Made by a program: the position numbers and the translations under genes. From Gigantopelta aegis (taxonomy: Eukaryota > Mollusca > Gastropoda > Neomphalida > Peltospiridae): a DNA stretch of 64,000 nt. The DNA lies in the NCBI RefSeq assembly GCF_016097555.1, contig NC_054701.1:5409890-5473889 (forward strand), in the 5' to 3' direction. Positions 33,011-45,600 of this stretch are shown here, piece by piece. The notes beneath the pieces are model-generated. The model was given only the letters and a program-made list of their open reading frames with translations. It was not told the DNA's origin and made no database searches. How positions within the stretch are numbered: position 1 is the stretch's first letter; each line of letters opens with the position of its first letter.

Positions 33011-36000
33011 CTTCATCGAAAACATATCAGTCGAGCTCTTCGAAACATTTTGAATATTCTTTACTTTAAGAAATGTTATAAATAATAAAAAAATCTGTTG
33101 TTTAACTTTGAACTTTGAAGGCCAGTTTGAACTTGATATGCAAGCCTAATAAGCAATGTGCTTTCTTCCTATCTATTAACACCCCCATGCCATCAGACAT
33201 TTCTAAATAAAAATGAAATATGCAAATCTGTAAATAAGTATTTGGGAGAATTTACAAAACAATTTCAACTCGAGCTGAATTATGTAATCTAATCTTTAAA
33301 CTTTAAAGAACATGTTGCCCCTGAAATAGCTGTAAATAGAAGTTTGTTCATTTGAGTTGGAGACGAAAGAATGTTTTAATGTCATGGAATATTAAACTGT
33401 GTTCAGACTGAACAGCAACTTGGAGCATATAGTAGTAATAATATCCATTGAAAGAATTGTCGGTGGGAAACTGATGTTATTCGTATTGGATAACGTCACT
33501 AAATATCCTTGGTCTTTTGAATCCGTAGATTTCAAGATGGTTCTTTACAAATTTCTTAATTTATAAACGTGTGTATGTATGCAAGTGATTTTTTTATACA
33601 GCACAAGAATTGTGTATCCTACGCTCATTATATGTGTGTGTATGTGTGTGGTGATATGAAGCTGCATGTGTTTTCTTGGAACCCTGTTCATCAAGATTAA
33701 TGCCAGGGCTTGGCGTTATGTAGGGGATAAGCCCAGTGTGATTTGCTGTTACAAACAGCAGTAAAACCACAGATATACGTTGGCAAATCAGAGAAAACAG
33801 CAGGTTATCCCCATTATAATTCAGCTGTTTCTTGGAAATTGTTTTATTTTTATACAGACAACACCAGCTGTTGACACCATTAGGTAACAGGAGTCGGGGT
33901 AACCGAACTGTTGTAATTTTAGATGTTTAGTCAGCTCTCACATATGGACAAGAGCTTAATTAAAGAATATATGATGTTCTCTACTTGCTTTAAAAATGAT
34001 TCAACATTAACAAATTATCTATGTAATGTGTAAGCTTGAGAAATTGTCTTCATGTCATTTATTTATTAATTTATATATATATATATAAACACTCCATTTT
34101 TTTTGCTCAAGTTATGACCTGGTTCAACTTCAAAAATGTGCGAGTGGCAAAATACAGGTTTTCCCAACTGAAAGTTTAGTAGAGATCCAATTGGATTTGT
34201 TATAAATGTATTGAATTGGAATTTGTCACATGTAGGGAACCCAAGCCCCGACATTCATTTTGATGAACATGTTCAAGCTTTAAGTTCCCTTGTATATTTA
34301 ATTTATTTTATATTTGTTTGCATTTGATATTTTGTGACATTTTAGATTGTAAGCTTATACGATGGAATGTTATTCATCCATCAGCAGTAGTTTCCCCTAG
34401 ACTCCGGTCAAGGTTATGTGGTAATACACAACTTTATTCTATTTGTTATAATATACGACTAAGAGTAAAATAATGGATATGGAAGGTTGTGTTTTTTTAT
34501 TTACAGACACACTTAAAAGAAAACCATTCAAATTTTAAGGCCATAATAGGGCAGCTTGAAAGTGGAATTTTAGGCTTTAGATTGGAACCCTAAAAAGGCA
34601 ATTGAAATAATTTTTGAAAAATTAAATACCATTGACCACAAATTTGTTCCAATGACCAAAGTTGTTCGAGGGTTTTTTTGTTATGTTTTAACCAGTGACA
34701 TATAATGTTCCATATTGAGTTCATCCTACATATTGAACACCAGCATACCATTTGGGGATTCTTGAGCTTGAAAATACACTTAACATTTTCATCAGTAATG
34801 GGAAATTCATTACTTCAGTGGCCGAATGAAGCTTAAAGCCTTATTATGGGAGTTTTCTGCTCAAGACTGGAGAGCTAATGTCTATGCATATTTCACAGTT
34901 ACTGTGTTAGATATGTATGGAAGAAATGGTTTTTAATAAAAGAGTTACCTACTCTCAGCAAAACGTTTTGTGTGCATAATTGAAAGGAACGATCACATAG
35001 CAGTTGTCCTCCTCTCACAAATCACATCCTATAAAATAATATATACAGTATGTATCTCTTCAGCAACCACTTAGATGATAAGCACGTCCAGCATTTTAAA
35101 ATGTTAAGAAACAAAATGGCCACCAACACTGGCCAGTTAACGTCCAAGTCATTCTTTTGGGTTAAATCGTCAGGGCACATGAAGATTTTTTATTCCTCTG
35201 GGGCCTAATTTACTAAACTCTCGTAACTTTGCGATATCGCAGTGCAATGCTAAAAGACTTGCAAAGAGGATGCTTTGTTGTCTAGCAGAGCCTAAGAGAG
35301 CTTTGTGAATTAGGTCCCCAGGTTAACTAGCACACTTGCCCATTTGACAAGTTGATTAATCTTAGAATGTATATCAACTGGTATATTAAGAAATGTAGCG
35401 AATGTGATGAGTTGGAAGATGCATTGAAATTGGAACACATGTATATTTTGTTCCAATCTAGACCATACATCACTACTTGTCACTTCTGGAATGTATCTCA
35501 ATGACATGTCATGTTTAAAACTAACACGAGTTCATACAAAACATTTTAATCTTCTCTACAAATCATGTGAATGTGCCTGGTTCTATTATTATTTGGATGT
35601 ATTCATTGTTTGTGTAAAATAACATTTTACTTTTTGATAATCACCAAGTACATGTTGACTAAAGTAGATTGCAATAAATTTAAACAAGAAATATTTGGAA
35701 TGTGCGAGTGTGTGATGCAATTGAATAAAGACTTTTATCTTGCTATGGATGAAACAGACATTTTGCTCGTGTTCTTTTCAATTATTAAATAAAACATTCA
35801 CTTTCCTTTAAAAATGAACTTAATTGTCAAAGCATTTGTGGACAGTTTGTTCAGTGTACACGGCAGTAGGGGTGTTCATGAGGCAGATCTAAAATTGCAA
35901 CACCGAATAATACACCATGTGACGAGTGGCCAGTGTATTGAACAAGTGGAAGCAAGTAAAATAGGTTTTTATGCAATGGCGTCCAGTGCACTCAGGGGCC

Positions 36001-36479
36001 TAGTTTGGGATTTTCAGGTGGTACGCAGACTTTTTTTGGCAATGGAATAAAACGCTATTGGCTGTGTTTTTACATCATATATTTTAATTTTTAAAAAACC
36101 TAAATATTTGCATATATGGAACCTAGGCCCCTGGCGTCTCTACCCCTGAAGTCTGAAGATACTACATTCACCTGCACCATCTTCCCACACCTACGGTTGT
36201 CAGGTAAATGCTGACTAACCAGCATGAGTAATACTAAAATTCTTATTTTTTAAATTTCCTGAACCAGGTTTTTTAAATATTAAAAGGCTATAGTAACCAG
36301 ATTATTTATGGTTCTTAAGCATGCAGATAAATTGTGTGCAATCAGTAGAAATTGGTATTAGTCGTCTTAATACCATTGGACAATATTGCCATATATGTAA
36401 TGTATGGTAGTGTACACTGAATACTGTAGCTGGTATTTTTAAACGACTTGTCCCTCCCTGAATGATGTAGGTGCCTAGT
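33011..36479. other. Gene-poor intergenic stretch
   Basis: AT-rich sequence without supported exons. A short TA microsatellite is at about 34073-34088. Frames such as 35310-35507 (minus) and 35814-36050 (plus) are under 80 codons and show no recognised domain. The CTAAGAGAG/TGCGATATCGCA area near 35230 is palindromic but isolated. Confidence 0.4.
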
Positions 36480-36640
36480 CCTTTAAGCCTCCGAGTGGGT
36501 CACAATGACCAAATTTACAAACATGTCTCTCCATGTGCCAAGGAAGCCTTCCACAAACTTTGGTTGGAATTTGTAAAGTAGTTTTGCAGAAGAAGGCGAC
36601 AATGTGAACATTTTACACAACAAACAAAAATGGATTACAA
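36480..36640 (+). repeat. Dispersed repeat (ACAAACTTTGGTTGGAATTT type)
   Basis: Contains the string TCCACAAACTTTGGTTGGAA followed by TTTTGCAGAAGAAGGCGACA, a sequence type I recall from many marine invertebrate repeats. Single copy here; family assignment rests on memory of the motif. Confidence 0.4.
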
Positions 36641-37299
36641 TAGGTCACTCCAAACAAACAAAAAGCTATATTAAACACTTATGACTAAACAAAGAATATG
36701 AGAACATTCAAAAGATCTTTTTTTTAATTCTTTATAAAGGAATTTATAGAACGTGTATTTTACATCATCAAACAATTATTAAATGTAAAAGTAAAAAAAA
36801 AGAACACAAACATATATACATGTGTAACAGTTTAAAATATAATATTGTATAAGACTTTATCACAACTTTAAAATAAAAATTCCAAAACATGCAGATCTTT
36901 AAAAATGTGGCTGAAACGACTAGTTTGTATTACAAAATAAAACTTATTTTAAAAAAATCAGTTATAGCCCCAACTTTTTTTTTTCAAGGATGTTTCTGCC
37001 ATTTTTTTTCTTGTTCTGATCCCATATGGTAAACTTGTAATATTAAATATGAGATATGCCAACTTACAATAAATAAAGAGGTTTTTAATGAAGACCTTCA
37101 GTATATGAAGGGTATCACAATAGAGGCGAGTATCATTAAGAGAAGAAAATGTACTCTTACAAAGGCATAAAACATTGTATTAATTTATGATTGAAAAGTA
37201 ATACTACGATTAATGTAGCTAAACGGTAAATATACATGAAGAGTATATTGTAATTTATGAATTTAAAAACATTTTACATTTAAAGAGTTAATTTCCGGA

Positions 37300-37500
37300 C
37301 TTTTATCCACATGGGGTGCAAGCACACTGCTGGACACGCATCTCGGCGATCTCAACTCTATACAGGAGAGGGAATAGTGGCTAATGAGGAAGTCGAGATA
37401 GTGGACTTAAACCTCTCCAATGAGGAATTAACAGTCGCTGTGTGGGAGATCGGTACCGGGTTGCAAACCCAGCAGTGGCCACCAGCCTTGGCTTAACAAC
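37300..37500 (+). repeat. Dispersed repeat T, copy with B-box-like motif
   Basis: ATCGGTACCGGGTTGCAAAC followed by CCAGCAGTGGCCACCAGCC. GGTTGCAAACC resembles a pol III B box, which suggests a SINE-like family. Related pieces at 53225-53330, 56095-56215 and 62728-62870 share the GGTACC(A/G)-centred segment. Confidence 0.45.
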
Positions 37501-37548
37501 TGGTAAAGGCTGGTTATACAAACAGATTACAATAATATATATAGGTAG

Positions 37549-37882
37549 CAGGGCACAATATTTCACGAGAACTACTGTTCTGTTCGCGTGTCAGTTGCAC
37601 AACTTTAAAATCATGAGAACCGCCAATCGGTTACATGGTGAACAATTACATTCTAAAATTAAAAGTACCATATATCAGTAATGAAAGTGAAAATCAGTTT
37701 ATGTTTTTAAAAAATTTGAACCACCAATGTAGCACAGAACCTTTGTTCAAGTGCTTTAGGATCAGGTAGGCCTAACTCATCGGTTATGAGAACTATATTC
37801 ATGTAACTGAACAATCGGTTACCCAAGTAAAACTTATGTGAACTAATTTCCGGTTACTTAAATGTTTAAATCTTGTCCTCTG
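37549..37882 (+). mobile_element. Element A relative, shortened
   Basis: Starts CAGGGCACAATATTTCACG and ends AAATCTTGTCCTCTG. Between, GTTCTGTTCGCGTGTC(G/A)GTT, CATGTAACTGAACAATCGGT and CCGGTTAC match the ends of element A (5219-6263), so it is an internally deleted, diverged copy. Target duplication not clear. Confidence 0.65.
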
Positions 37883-37885
37883 CAG

Positions 37886-38397
37886 CAGGGCTTGAACTTA
37901 ATGATGACAACTGCCATCATTGCAATACAAGTGGCGTCGTGGACGGCACTTTTGTGCTGCTGGATAAAAATGACTGCCGTCTGTGAAGCTCTTCAACAAT
38001 GTCAAAATGTATACACAATTCTGTACATTTGAAATGGACTGCTTACAACCAAAATAACCTTTCAGTCATGTTTGTATGCAGTGAAAGTCACTTTGAAACA
38101 AATTAATAAAGGGAGGCTAACATTATTTTGCCAAGAGTACCAAATTGTTACATTCAAACTTTGCTTAATATTGCACAACACACTTTAATAATAATTTAAT
38201 ATTTAAAAAAAAAAGTATTGGGCACAAATGATTATAATCACATCAACAATGTTTCGTTGTTTCACTGCACTTGAATTAGCAGTCTTAATAAAAAAAAAGT
38301 ATGACCTTGCAATTTTCAGTGTATTCTGTTAATATAAATAACAGGTATTTGAGAATTTTCAGCTGAGATTTATGCATGCCAGCCCTGGCATTCTAAA
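37886..38397. mobile_element. Possible hAT-like element abutting the previous one
   Basis: CAGGGCTTGAAC at the left and CCAGCCCTG at the right give only 8-9 bp of inverted ends, and no target duplication is visible. AT-rich interior, non-coding. Weak call. Confidence 0.3.
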
Positions 38398-38621
38398 TGT
38401 CCACCTATGGTTTAAAAATAAAAGAAAGATAGAGGTTTTTTAGTCTGACGGAAATTATTAATACAATCATAATTATAAAGAGGTCTCATTTTGTTGTGTA
38501 ACATTCCAAAACGTGTCCCCAAACTGCATGATTGTGGGTGCGTTTTTGACAATGTTCACACCCATCTGACCACACCCAAGCAGGAGTTGGTGAATATCAC
38601 GCATACATTTATGGAAACTAT

Positions 38622-39080
38622 TAGGGGTGTCTCGATGCATTACGATACTACTGCCGACAATACATGATACCCTTTAATGTGTATTGATTCCTATTTTTAT
38701 TATGTATCGATTTCTATATTAATTCCATATTCATTTACTAACACCAATTTGTACTTTATAACAAATTATTTCCCATCAAAAAAAGAGAAAGACTGGAAAA
38801 AGAATTTGTGCCTGTTTATGTCAATGCGTCTATGACGTGGTACTTCTACATTAAAACTGTTTAATCAACTTTTAATTGTTTTCAGATTTATTTCTCATTT
38901 ATAAATCTTCACCTAAGCTTCCACTTTTAGTTTTATGGGGAAAACATCATAAATTAGGTATAGCGATACGTATCGTAACATGGGCTATGTATCGTTATGC
39001 GTACTAAGTATCGTATCGTGAGACAGGTGTATCGTTATGCGTACTACGTATCGTGAGACAGGTGTATCGTGACACCTCCA
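38622..39080. mobile_element. hAT MITE with perfect 8-bp duplication
   Basis: Termini TAGGGGTGTC and complement of GACACCTCCA are flanked by GAAACTAT at 38614-38621 and 39081-39088. The interior is rich in GTATCG/CGATAC repeats (CGTATCGT, TATCGTATCGTGAGACAGG twice). Non-coding hAT element. Confidence 0.85.
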
Positions 39081-39088
39081 GAAACTAT

Positions 39089-40017
39089 ACTCATCAAACC
39101 TTACACAAATTCTCATTTCAATCATGGTTTAGCTATTCAATTTTTCCATAAAATTAGCTTGCTTGAAAACTACCCAAACTGGTTTTGTCACAAGTGAAAC
39201 CGGTGCATGAATACCAAGCCTCATTACAGCCAAACTGTTGGCACTCCTGGTGAAAAACCAAATGTTTTTTTTTTTTAAATAACTCCATAGCTATCACCTA
39301 GCTTAAGAATGTACATCATATTACAAATAATTAGCCTTCAAACATGGATCTATGCAAAAACAAGAAGCAAACTCTTTTGTGAGAGGGTACACAAGGGAGC
39401 GAACTGTATACTGCTACCAATACTCTTTCCATTTAGAACTGTTGCAGTTAATTTTAGTTAATTAATGCAGAATTTTACAATTTGATGTGTTTATCATTCC
39501 TTGTCATCTAACAGTTCTTATACCTGGTCATAATTTCCCCAGATTACCAATATTCAAGTTGTTTCAATCATTTCATTCACCTGCCATTTATTAGTGAATC
39601 TTCATGACTTCCTCAGAATACCAATATAACAGATGTCTGAATCATATCCTTCATCTACTAGTTATTAGAAAATCTGAGAATATTAATATTCAAGTTGTCT
39701 TAACAATGTCCTTCACCTTCCAGTTATTGGTAAATCTTGATGATTTCCTCAGATTACCAATATTCAAATTGTTTCAATCATGTCCTTTACTCAATTCTCA
39801 AAATGCAGATCATCTTGCAATGGCAATTTAGTACAAATAATTACAATTTAAGTAAATCCTTGATGATAAAAATTATGTTTCAGATCAATTTTGTAACAGC
39901 TTTTTGCAAGGACACTGCCAATTTCTGTTACGAATTTTGAGGGCTGTTCACCTTTTTAAGTACATGTTCCTGATTTCCTTCGAAAAATTGGTAACACCAT
40001 TATTCACATCATGTCCT
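39089..40017. other. 3' flank of the PPSY gene with ~70-bp degenerate repeats
   Basis: 39540-39800 holds about four degenerate units of roughly 70 bp (AGATTACCAATATTCAAGTT, ...CAATCATGTCCTTCACCTTC). Plus-strand frames run through them for that reason. The segment is probably 3' UTR or flank of the minus-strand gene ending at 40018; its last unit-like piece (ATGTCCTTCACCTTCTAACT) overlaps that gene's stop codon. Confidence 0.5.
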
Positions 40018-40538
40018 TCACCTTCTAACTGCCTCATTATAAGATGGTGGCAGTTCCTCTGGGGCATCTTCCAATGGATTAATATGCATCCCCGACTGTC
40101 CACCCCTTTGAGAACCTCCACCCCTTTGTAGCCCCCCACCACCGTACCTATTGACTTGAGGCTCGTTCCCACCAGTATAACCTGAAATGTTTACACTGGG
40201 TGCCGATTCGTAGCCTACAAAGTGCTGCTCTGTCTGGATGTGAGTTGGTACCATGGAGTACGGCAGACCTGGGTGTTCTGATGCTGGGTTCACCACTTCA
40301 CCAAATGTACTGGAGGACTGCATCGCCGACGAGTTCAAGTCCTGTGCCGCTGTAACTTGGTAACCCTCGCCGCCACCCCACTTGTTCCCCACACACGCAG
40401 GATGGGAAGAGCTAGACACCTCCGAGTTGTAGCAGTCCCCGCAGAGAAACAAAACAACGGCAGACAAAACAAGGAACACCGTGACAGACACCACTACTGT
40501 GATGGCTAAAATGTGGCTATAGGAAGTGATGGAATATT
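40018..40538 (-). CDS. Single-pass membrane protein with PPSY tail, exon 2
   Basis: The acceptor (GTTTTTTTCAG on the minus strand) precedes 40538; stop TGA at 40020-40018. Joined in phase 1 to the exon at 48478-48571, it completes a 204-residue protein. That has a signal peptide (about 1-26), a very short ectodomain (about 27-40), one transmembrane helix (about 41-64, ILAITVVVSVTVFLVLSAVV then LFLC), a juxtamembrane Cys pair (CGDC) and a ~135-residue cytoplasmic tail. The tail is rich in Ser, Gly and Asn with a GGGG/RGG-like tract (YGGGGLQRGGGSQRGG), and ends PPSYNEAVRR. PPxY binds WW domains, typically of NEDD4-family ubiquitin ligases, so a role as a trafficking or ubiquitin-ligase adaptor is plausible (inference). 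The layout recalls CYYR1/Shisa-like proteins, but the Cys-rich ectodomain of those is absent. Confidence 0.8.
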
Positions 40539-40855
40539 CTGAAAAAAACCTCCAGATGTATGAAAATATAATTTATTACAGTGATCTTTTTTAAAAGACT
40601 TTTTAACAACATTTATGGCCAAACATGAAATGCACTTAAATATTTAAATCATATACAAAAAATGTTGGGTCATTTTTCTTTTTCTTTTTGCTAGTGGCTC
40701 TTTCAGAGGTGTCTAATTTATTTTAATTCATTATAATTGGGTGATTTGTAAAATTGTAAAATTCAACCCATGCACTTAGTGAAAGAAGGACAGGAATGTT
40801 ATATTTAAGGATTTACACCAAACACATTTAATTAGGGCTATATGGAAGAAAGGAA

Positions 40856-42674
40856 ATGTTTTATTCAACGATGCACTCAACACATTGTATTTACGGTTGT
40901 CACAAGTCAAGAGTAATCAGAGCAGAATGTGATTTGAAAGTAATTATTTGTACATTTACTATACTATGTTTATTAGTACACATGTGGTATTTTTAGTTGT
41001 ACATATGAAGTTTATAGTATAATACTTATTATCAATTATACGGTAATACAGGCTGTACAGTTGAGAGAAATGGAATAGATTAGTCATAGCTTGGATCGTG
41101 AAACTAAAGGTTTCTTGGTATGGGATTAATTAGGCAAGGTAGGAATTTGTATTGTTGTAGCTTGTAGCAGGAGTGAGTGGTTGGTAACTGAAAAGCTGAC
41201 TGTGTGAATAAAAGAGATGACTTAGTTATTGTTTGGGGCAGTATGATTTATTTTTGAAAGAGAATAGTGAACAAGATTTGTGCAAGTTGGACAGAAGTTT
41301 ATGAAAGACTTTGGCGTTTATAGTTCAGGTTAATGCTTAACCGTAAGTAATTAAATACTTGATATTTAGTATGTATTGTTATTTTGTGATGGTTATAAAA
41401 TATAATTGTATTATGTTAAAGTGTAGTAGTATGGTAATGACATATTAATTTTATAAAGATGTGGATAATGAATGTTTAGTATAACTTGTATAATGTGAAC
41501 ATTGAGTAAAGAGATGAAGTTGGTTGGTATATAAAGTGTATGGAATAATAAGGTGTTACAGCATAGTAATTAAGTGTATCTTGGTTACAGCACTGTAAGA
41601 GGTATCTGTTATAACTGGTACAGCAGTAGTGTCTACTGAGAGATGTAGAGGTGGCTTGCCTGTGTGAAGATGTATCCAGAGATGTCGAGATGGCTTGCCT
41701 GAATGAAGATGTGGCTGATAGTTGAGCTTGTGGAGGTTTGGTGAATTCATGGAGGAGTGGTACACGAGAGAGTGCAGTGTGGCGGTAATGTGGAAATGAA
41801 GTTCCATGTGTGGGCTATTTATTAGCCATGTTCGGGTAACATAAAAACAACGGATTGTTGTTTTGTAATATTATTATTATATTGTGCAAGTATAATAATG
41901 GAGGTGTGGTGAATTCGGAAGGTGAAGAGAAGGATGAGTTGTGTAATTAGTTCATAACTGTATTAGTTAACAACGTGCTCATGTATGTGTTGAAACATTA
42001 GCAGTGATAGTTGTTAATTGGAAGAAAGTGGTATGTGCAATACAGCTTAATTAGTTAATATAACTAAGTGACTTTGGGTGTTATAAAAGAACTGTTTTAA
42101 TGAAGATATATGAAGTCATAAGTGGACACTGATATTTTATTTTGAATACGTAATATTTTAAATATTACGTGGTGCTATATGTGTGATGTGACATATACTT
42201 AAGACACTGAGTAGTATTTGTGTGTAGTTAATATTGATTAGTGTGGTGATCATCTGTACTAAGATGGTGACTGGTGAAATTAGTTAAATGTGTGATGGAG
42301 AGAAAGGTTAGGGTGTGATTTGCATAATGATTGAAATGTGTGAGTGTATATGATTATTATTAGCTGATGTAAATAAATGTAGCAAACTTATATTGGTTTT
42401 ATGTGTTGTTTCTTTTAGTTATCTAATCACTTGTGACAACGGTTATATGACGTCAGACATATGATTAAGGACCACACAGATACTGAGGGAGGAAACCCAC
42501 TGTCACCACTTCATGGGCTACTCTTTTCGATAGTACATAACATGGCCTTTGTTAAGTCAGTTGTAGAGCACTGGCTGGAACAAGAAATGGCCCAATGGGC
42601 CCACCGACGGGAATTGATCCTAGATGGATCATGCATCAGGCGAGCGCTGTACCACTGAGCTACGTCCCGCCCTA
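40856..42674 (-). mobile_element. SINE interrupted by a solo LTR
   Basis: Tail side (GAAATGTTTTATTCAACGAT, ACTCAACACATTGTATTTAC) at 40856-40897. It resumes at 42444 (TATATGACGTCAGACATATG...) and runs to the head at about 42674, which reads on the minus strand TAGGGCGGGACGTAGCTCAG. Reconstructed length is about 280 bp, full length. The head carries an A-box-like TAGCTCAGTGG. This SINE is the left border of the satellite. Confidence 0.85.
40898..42438 (+). mobile_element. Solo LTR of an LTR retrotransposon
   Basis: A 1541-bp segment begins TGTCACAAGT and ends ACTTGTGACA, the TG...CA ends with short inverted repeats typical of LTRs. A perfect 5-bp duplication ACGGT (40893-40897, 42439-42443) sits inside the SINE. 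It is strongly C-poor on the plus strand and has an AATAAA near the right end (about 42371). No internal coding region or second LTR is seen, so it reads as a solo LTR left by recombination. Orientation is inferred from the AATAAA. The clean duplication and ends suggest moderate or young age; family (Gypsy, BEL or other) cannot be decided from the LTR alone. Confidence 0.75.
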
Positions 42675-45600
42675 GGGCTATATGGTGTCAGATATATGGA
42701 AGATCCTAGATGGATCATGCATCAGGCGAGCGCTGTACCACTGAGCTACGTCCCGCCCTAGGGCTATATGGTGTCAGATATATGGAAGATCCTAGATGGA
42801 TCATGCATCAGGCGAGCGCTGTACCACTGAGCTACGTCCCGCCCTAGGGCATATGGTGTCAGATATATGGAAGATCCTAGATGGATCATGCATCAGGCGA
42901 GCGCTGTACCACTGAGCTACGTCCCGCCCTAGGGCTATATGGTGTCAGATATATGGAAGATCCTAGATGGATCATGCATCAGGCGAGCGCTGTACCACTG
43001 AGCTACGTCCCGCCCTAGGGCATATGGTGTAAGATATATGGAAGATCCTAGATGGATCATGCATCAGGCGAGCGCTGTACCACTGAGCTACGTCCCGCCC
43101 TAGGGCTATATGGTGTCAGATCCTAGATGGATCATGCATCAGGCGAGCGCTGTACCACTGAGCTACGTCCCGCCCTAGGGCTATATGGTGTCAGATCCTA
43201 GATGGATCATGCATCAGGCGAGCGCTGTACCACTGAGCTACGTCCCGCCCTAGGGCTATATGGTGTCAGATATATGGAAGATCCTAGATGGATCATGCAT
43301 CAGGCGAGCGCTGTACCACTGAGCTACGTCCCGCCCTAGGGCATATGGTGTCAGATATATGGAAGATCCTAGATGGATCATGCATCAGGCGAGCGCTGTA
43401 CCACTGAGCTACGTCCCGCCCTAGGGCTATATGGTGTCAGATCCTAGATGGATCATGCATCAGGCGAGCGCTGTACCACTGAGCTACGTCCCGCCCTAGG
43501 GCTATATGGTGTAAGATCCTAGATGGATCATGCATCAGGCGAGCGCTGTACCACTGAGCTACGTCCCGCCCTAGGGCTATATGGTGTCAGATATATGGAA
43601 GATCCTAGATGGATCATGCATCAGGCGAGCGCTGTACCACTGAGCTACGTCCCGCCCTAGGGCTATATGGTGTCAGATATATGGAAGATCCCAGATGGAT
43701 CATGCATCAGGCGAGCGCTGTACCACTGAGCTACGTCCCGCCCTAGGGCATATGGTGTCAGATATATGGAAGATCCTAGATGGATCATGCATCAGGCGAG
43801 CGCTGTACCACTGAGCTACGTCCCGCCCTAGGGCTATATGGTGTCAGATATATGGAAGATCCTAGATGGATCATGCATCAGGCGAGCGCTGTACCACTGA
43901 GCTACGTCCCGCCCTAGGGCTATATGGTGTCAGATATATGGAAGATCCTAGATGGATCATGCATCAGGCGAGAGCTGTACCACTGAGCTACGTCCCGCCC
44001 TAGGGCTATATGGTGTCAGATATATGGAAGATCCTAGATGGATCATGCATCTGGCGAGCGCTGTACCACTGAGCTACGTCCCGCCCTAGGGCTATATGGT
44101 GTCAGTTATATGGAAGATCCTAGATGGATCATGCATCAGGCGAGCGCTGTACCACTGAGCTACGTCCCGCCCTAGGGCTATATGGTGTCAGATATATGGA
44201 AGATCCTAGATGGATCATGCATCAGGCGAGCGCTGTACCACTGAGCTACGTCCCGCCCTAGGGCTATATGGTGTCAGATATATGGAAGATCCTAGATGGA
44301 TCATGCATCAGGCGAGCGCTGTACCACTGAGCTACGTCCCGCCCTAGGGCTATATGGTGTCAGATATATCGAAGATCCTAGATGGATCATGCATCAGGCG
44401 AGCGCTGTACCACTGAGCTACGTCCCGCCCTAGGGCTATATGGTGTCAGATATATGGAAGATCCTAGATGGATCATGCATCAGGCGAGCGCTGTACCACT
44501 GAGCTACGTCCCGCCCTAGGGCTATATGGTGTCAGATATATGGAAGATCCTAGATGGATCATGCATCAGGCGAGCGCTGTACCACTGAGCTACGTCCCGC
44601 CCTAGGGCTATATGGTGTCAGATATATGGAAGATCCTAGATGGATCATGCATCAGGCGAGCGCTGTACCACTGAGCTACGTCCCGCCCTAGGGCATATGG
44701 TGTCAGATATATGGAAGATCCTAGATGGATCATGCATCAGGCGAGCGCTGTACCACTGAGCTACGTCCCGCCCTAGGGCTATATGGTGTCAGATATATGG
44801 AAGATCCTAGATGGATCATGCATCAGGCGAGCGCTGTACCACTGAGCTACGTCCCGCCCTAGGGCATATGGTGTAAGATATATGGAAGATCCTAGATGGA
44901 TCATGCATCAGGCGAGCGCTGTACCACTGAGCTACGTCCCGCCCTAGGGCTATATGGTGTCAGATCCTAGATGGATCATGCATCAGGCGAGCGCTGTACC
45001 ACTGAGCTACGTCCCGCCCTAGGGCTATATGGTGTCAGATCCTAGATGGATCATGCATCAGGCGAGCGCTGTACCACTGAGCTACGTCCCGCCCTAGGGC
45101 TATATGGTGTCAGATATATGGAAGATCCTAGATGGATCATGCATCAGGCGAGCGCTGTACCACTGAGCTACGTCCCGCCCTAGGGCATATGGTGTCAGAT
45201 ATATGGAAGATCCTAGATGGATCATGCATCAGGCGAGCGCTGTACCACTGAGCTACGTCCTGCCCTAGGGCTATATGGTGTCAGATCCTAGATGGATCAT
45301 GCATCAGGCGAGCGCTGTACCACTGAGCTACGTCCCGCCCTAGGGCTATATGGTGTCAGATCCTAGATGGATCATGCATCAGGCGAGCGCTGTACCACTG
45401 AGCTACGTCCCGCCCTAGGGCTATATGGTGTCAGATATATGGAAGATCCTAGATGGATCATGCATCAGGCGAGCGCTGTACCACTGAGCTACGTCCCGCC
45501 CTAGGGCTATATGGTGTCAGATATATGGAAGATCCCAGATGGATCATGCATCAGGCGAGCGCTGTACCACTGAGCTACGTCCCGCCCTAGGGCATATGGT

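Noticed and set aside
37311-37681. Plus-strand frames at 37311-37496 and 37442-37681
   Set aside because: They run through dispersed repeat T into the element A relative, so they reflect repeat sequence rather than a gene.
37886-38397. Confident hAT assignment for this segment
   Set aside because: Only 8-9 bp of inverted ends and no target duplication; kept as a weak call only.
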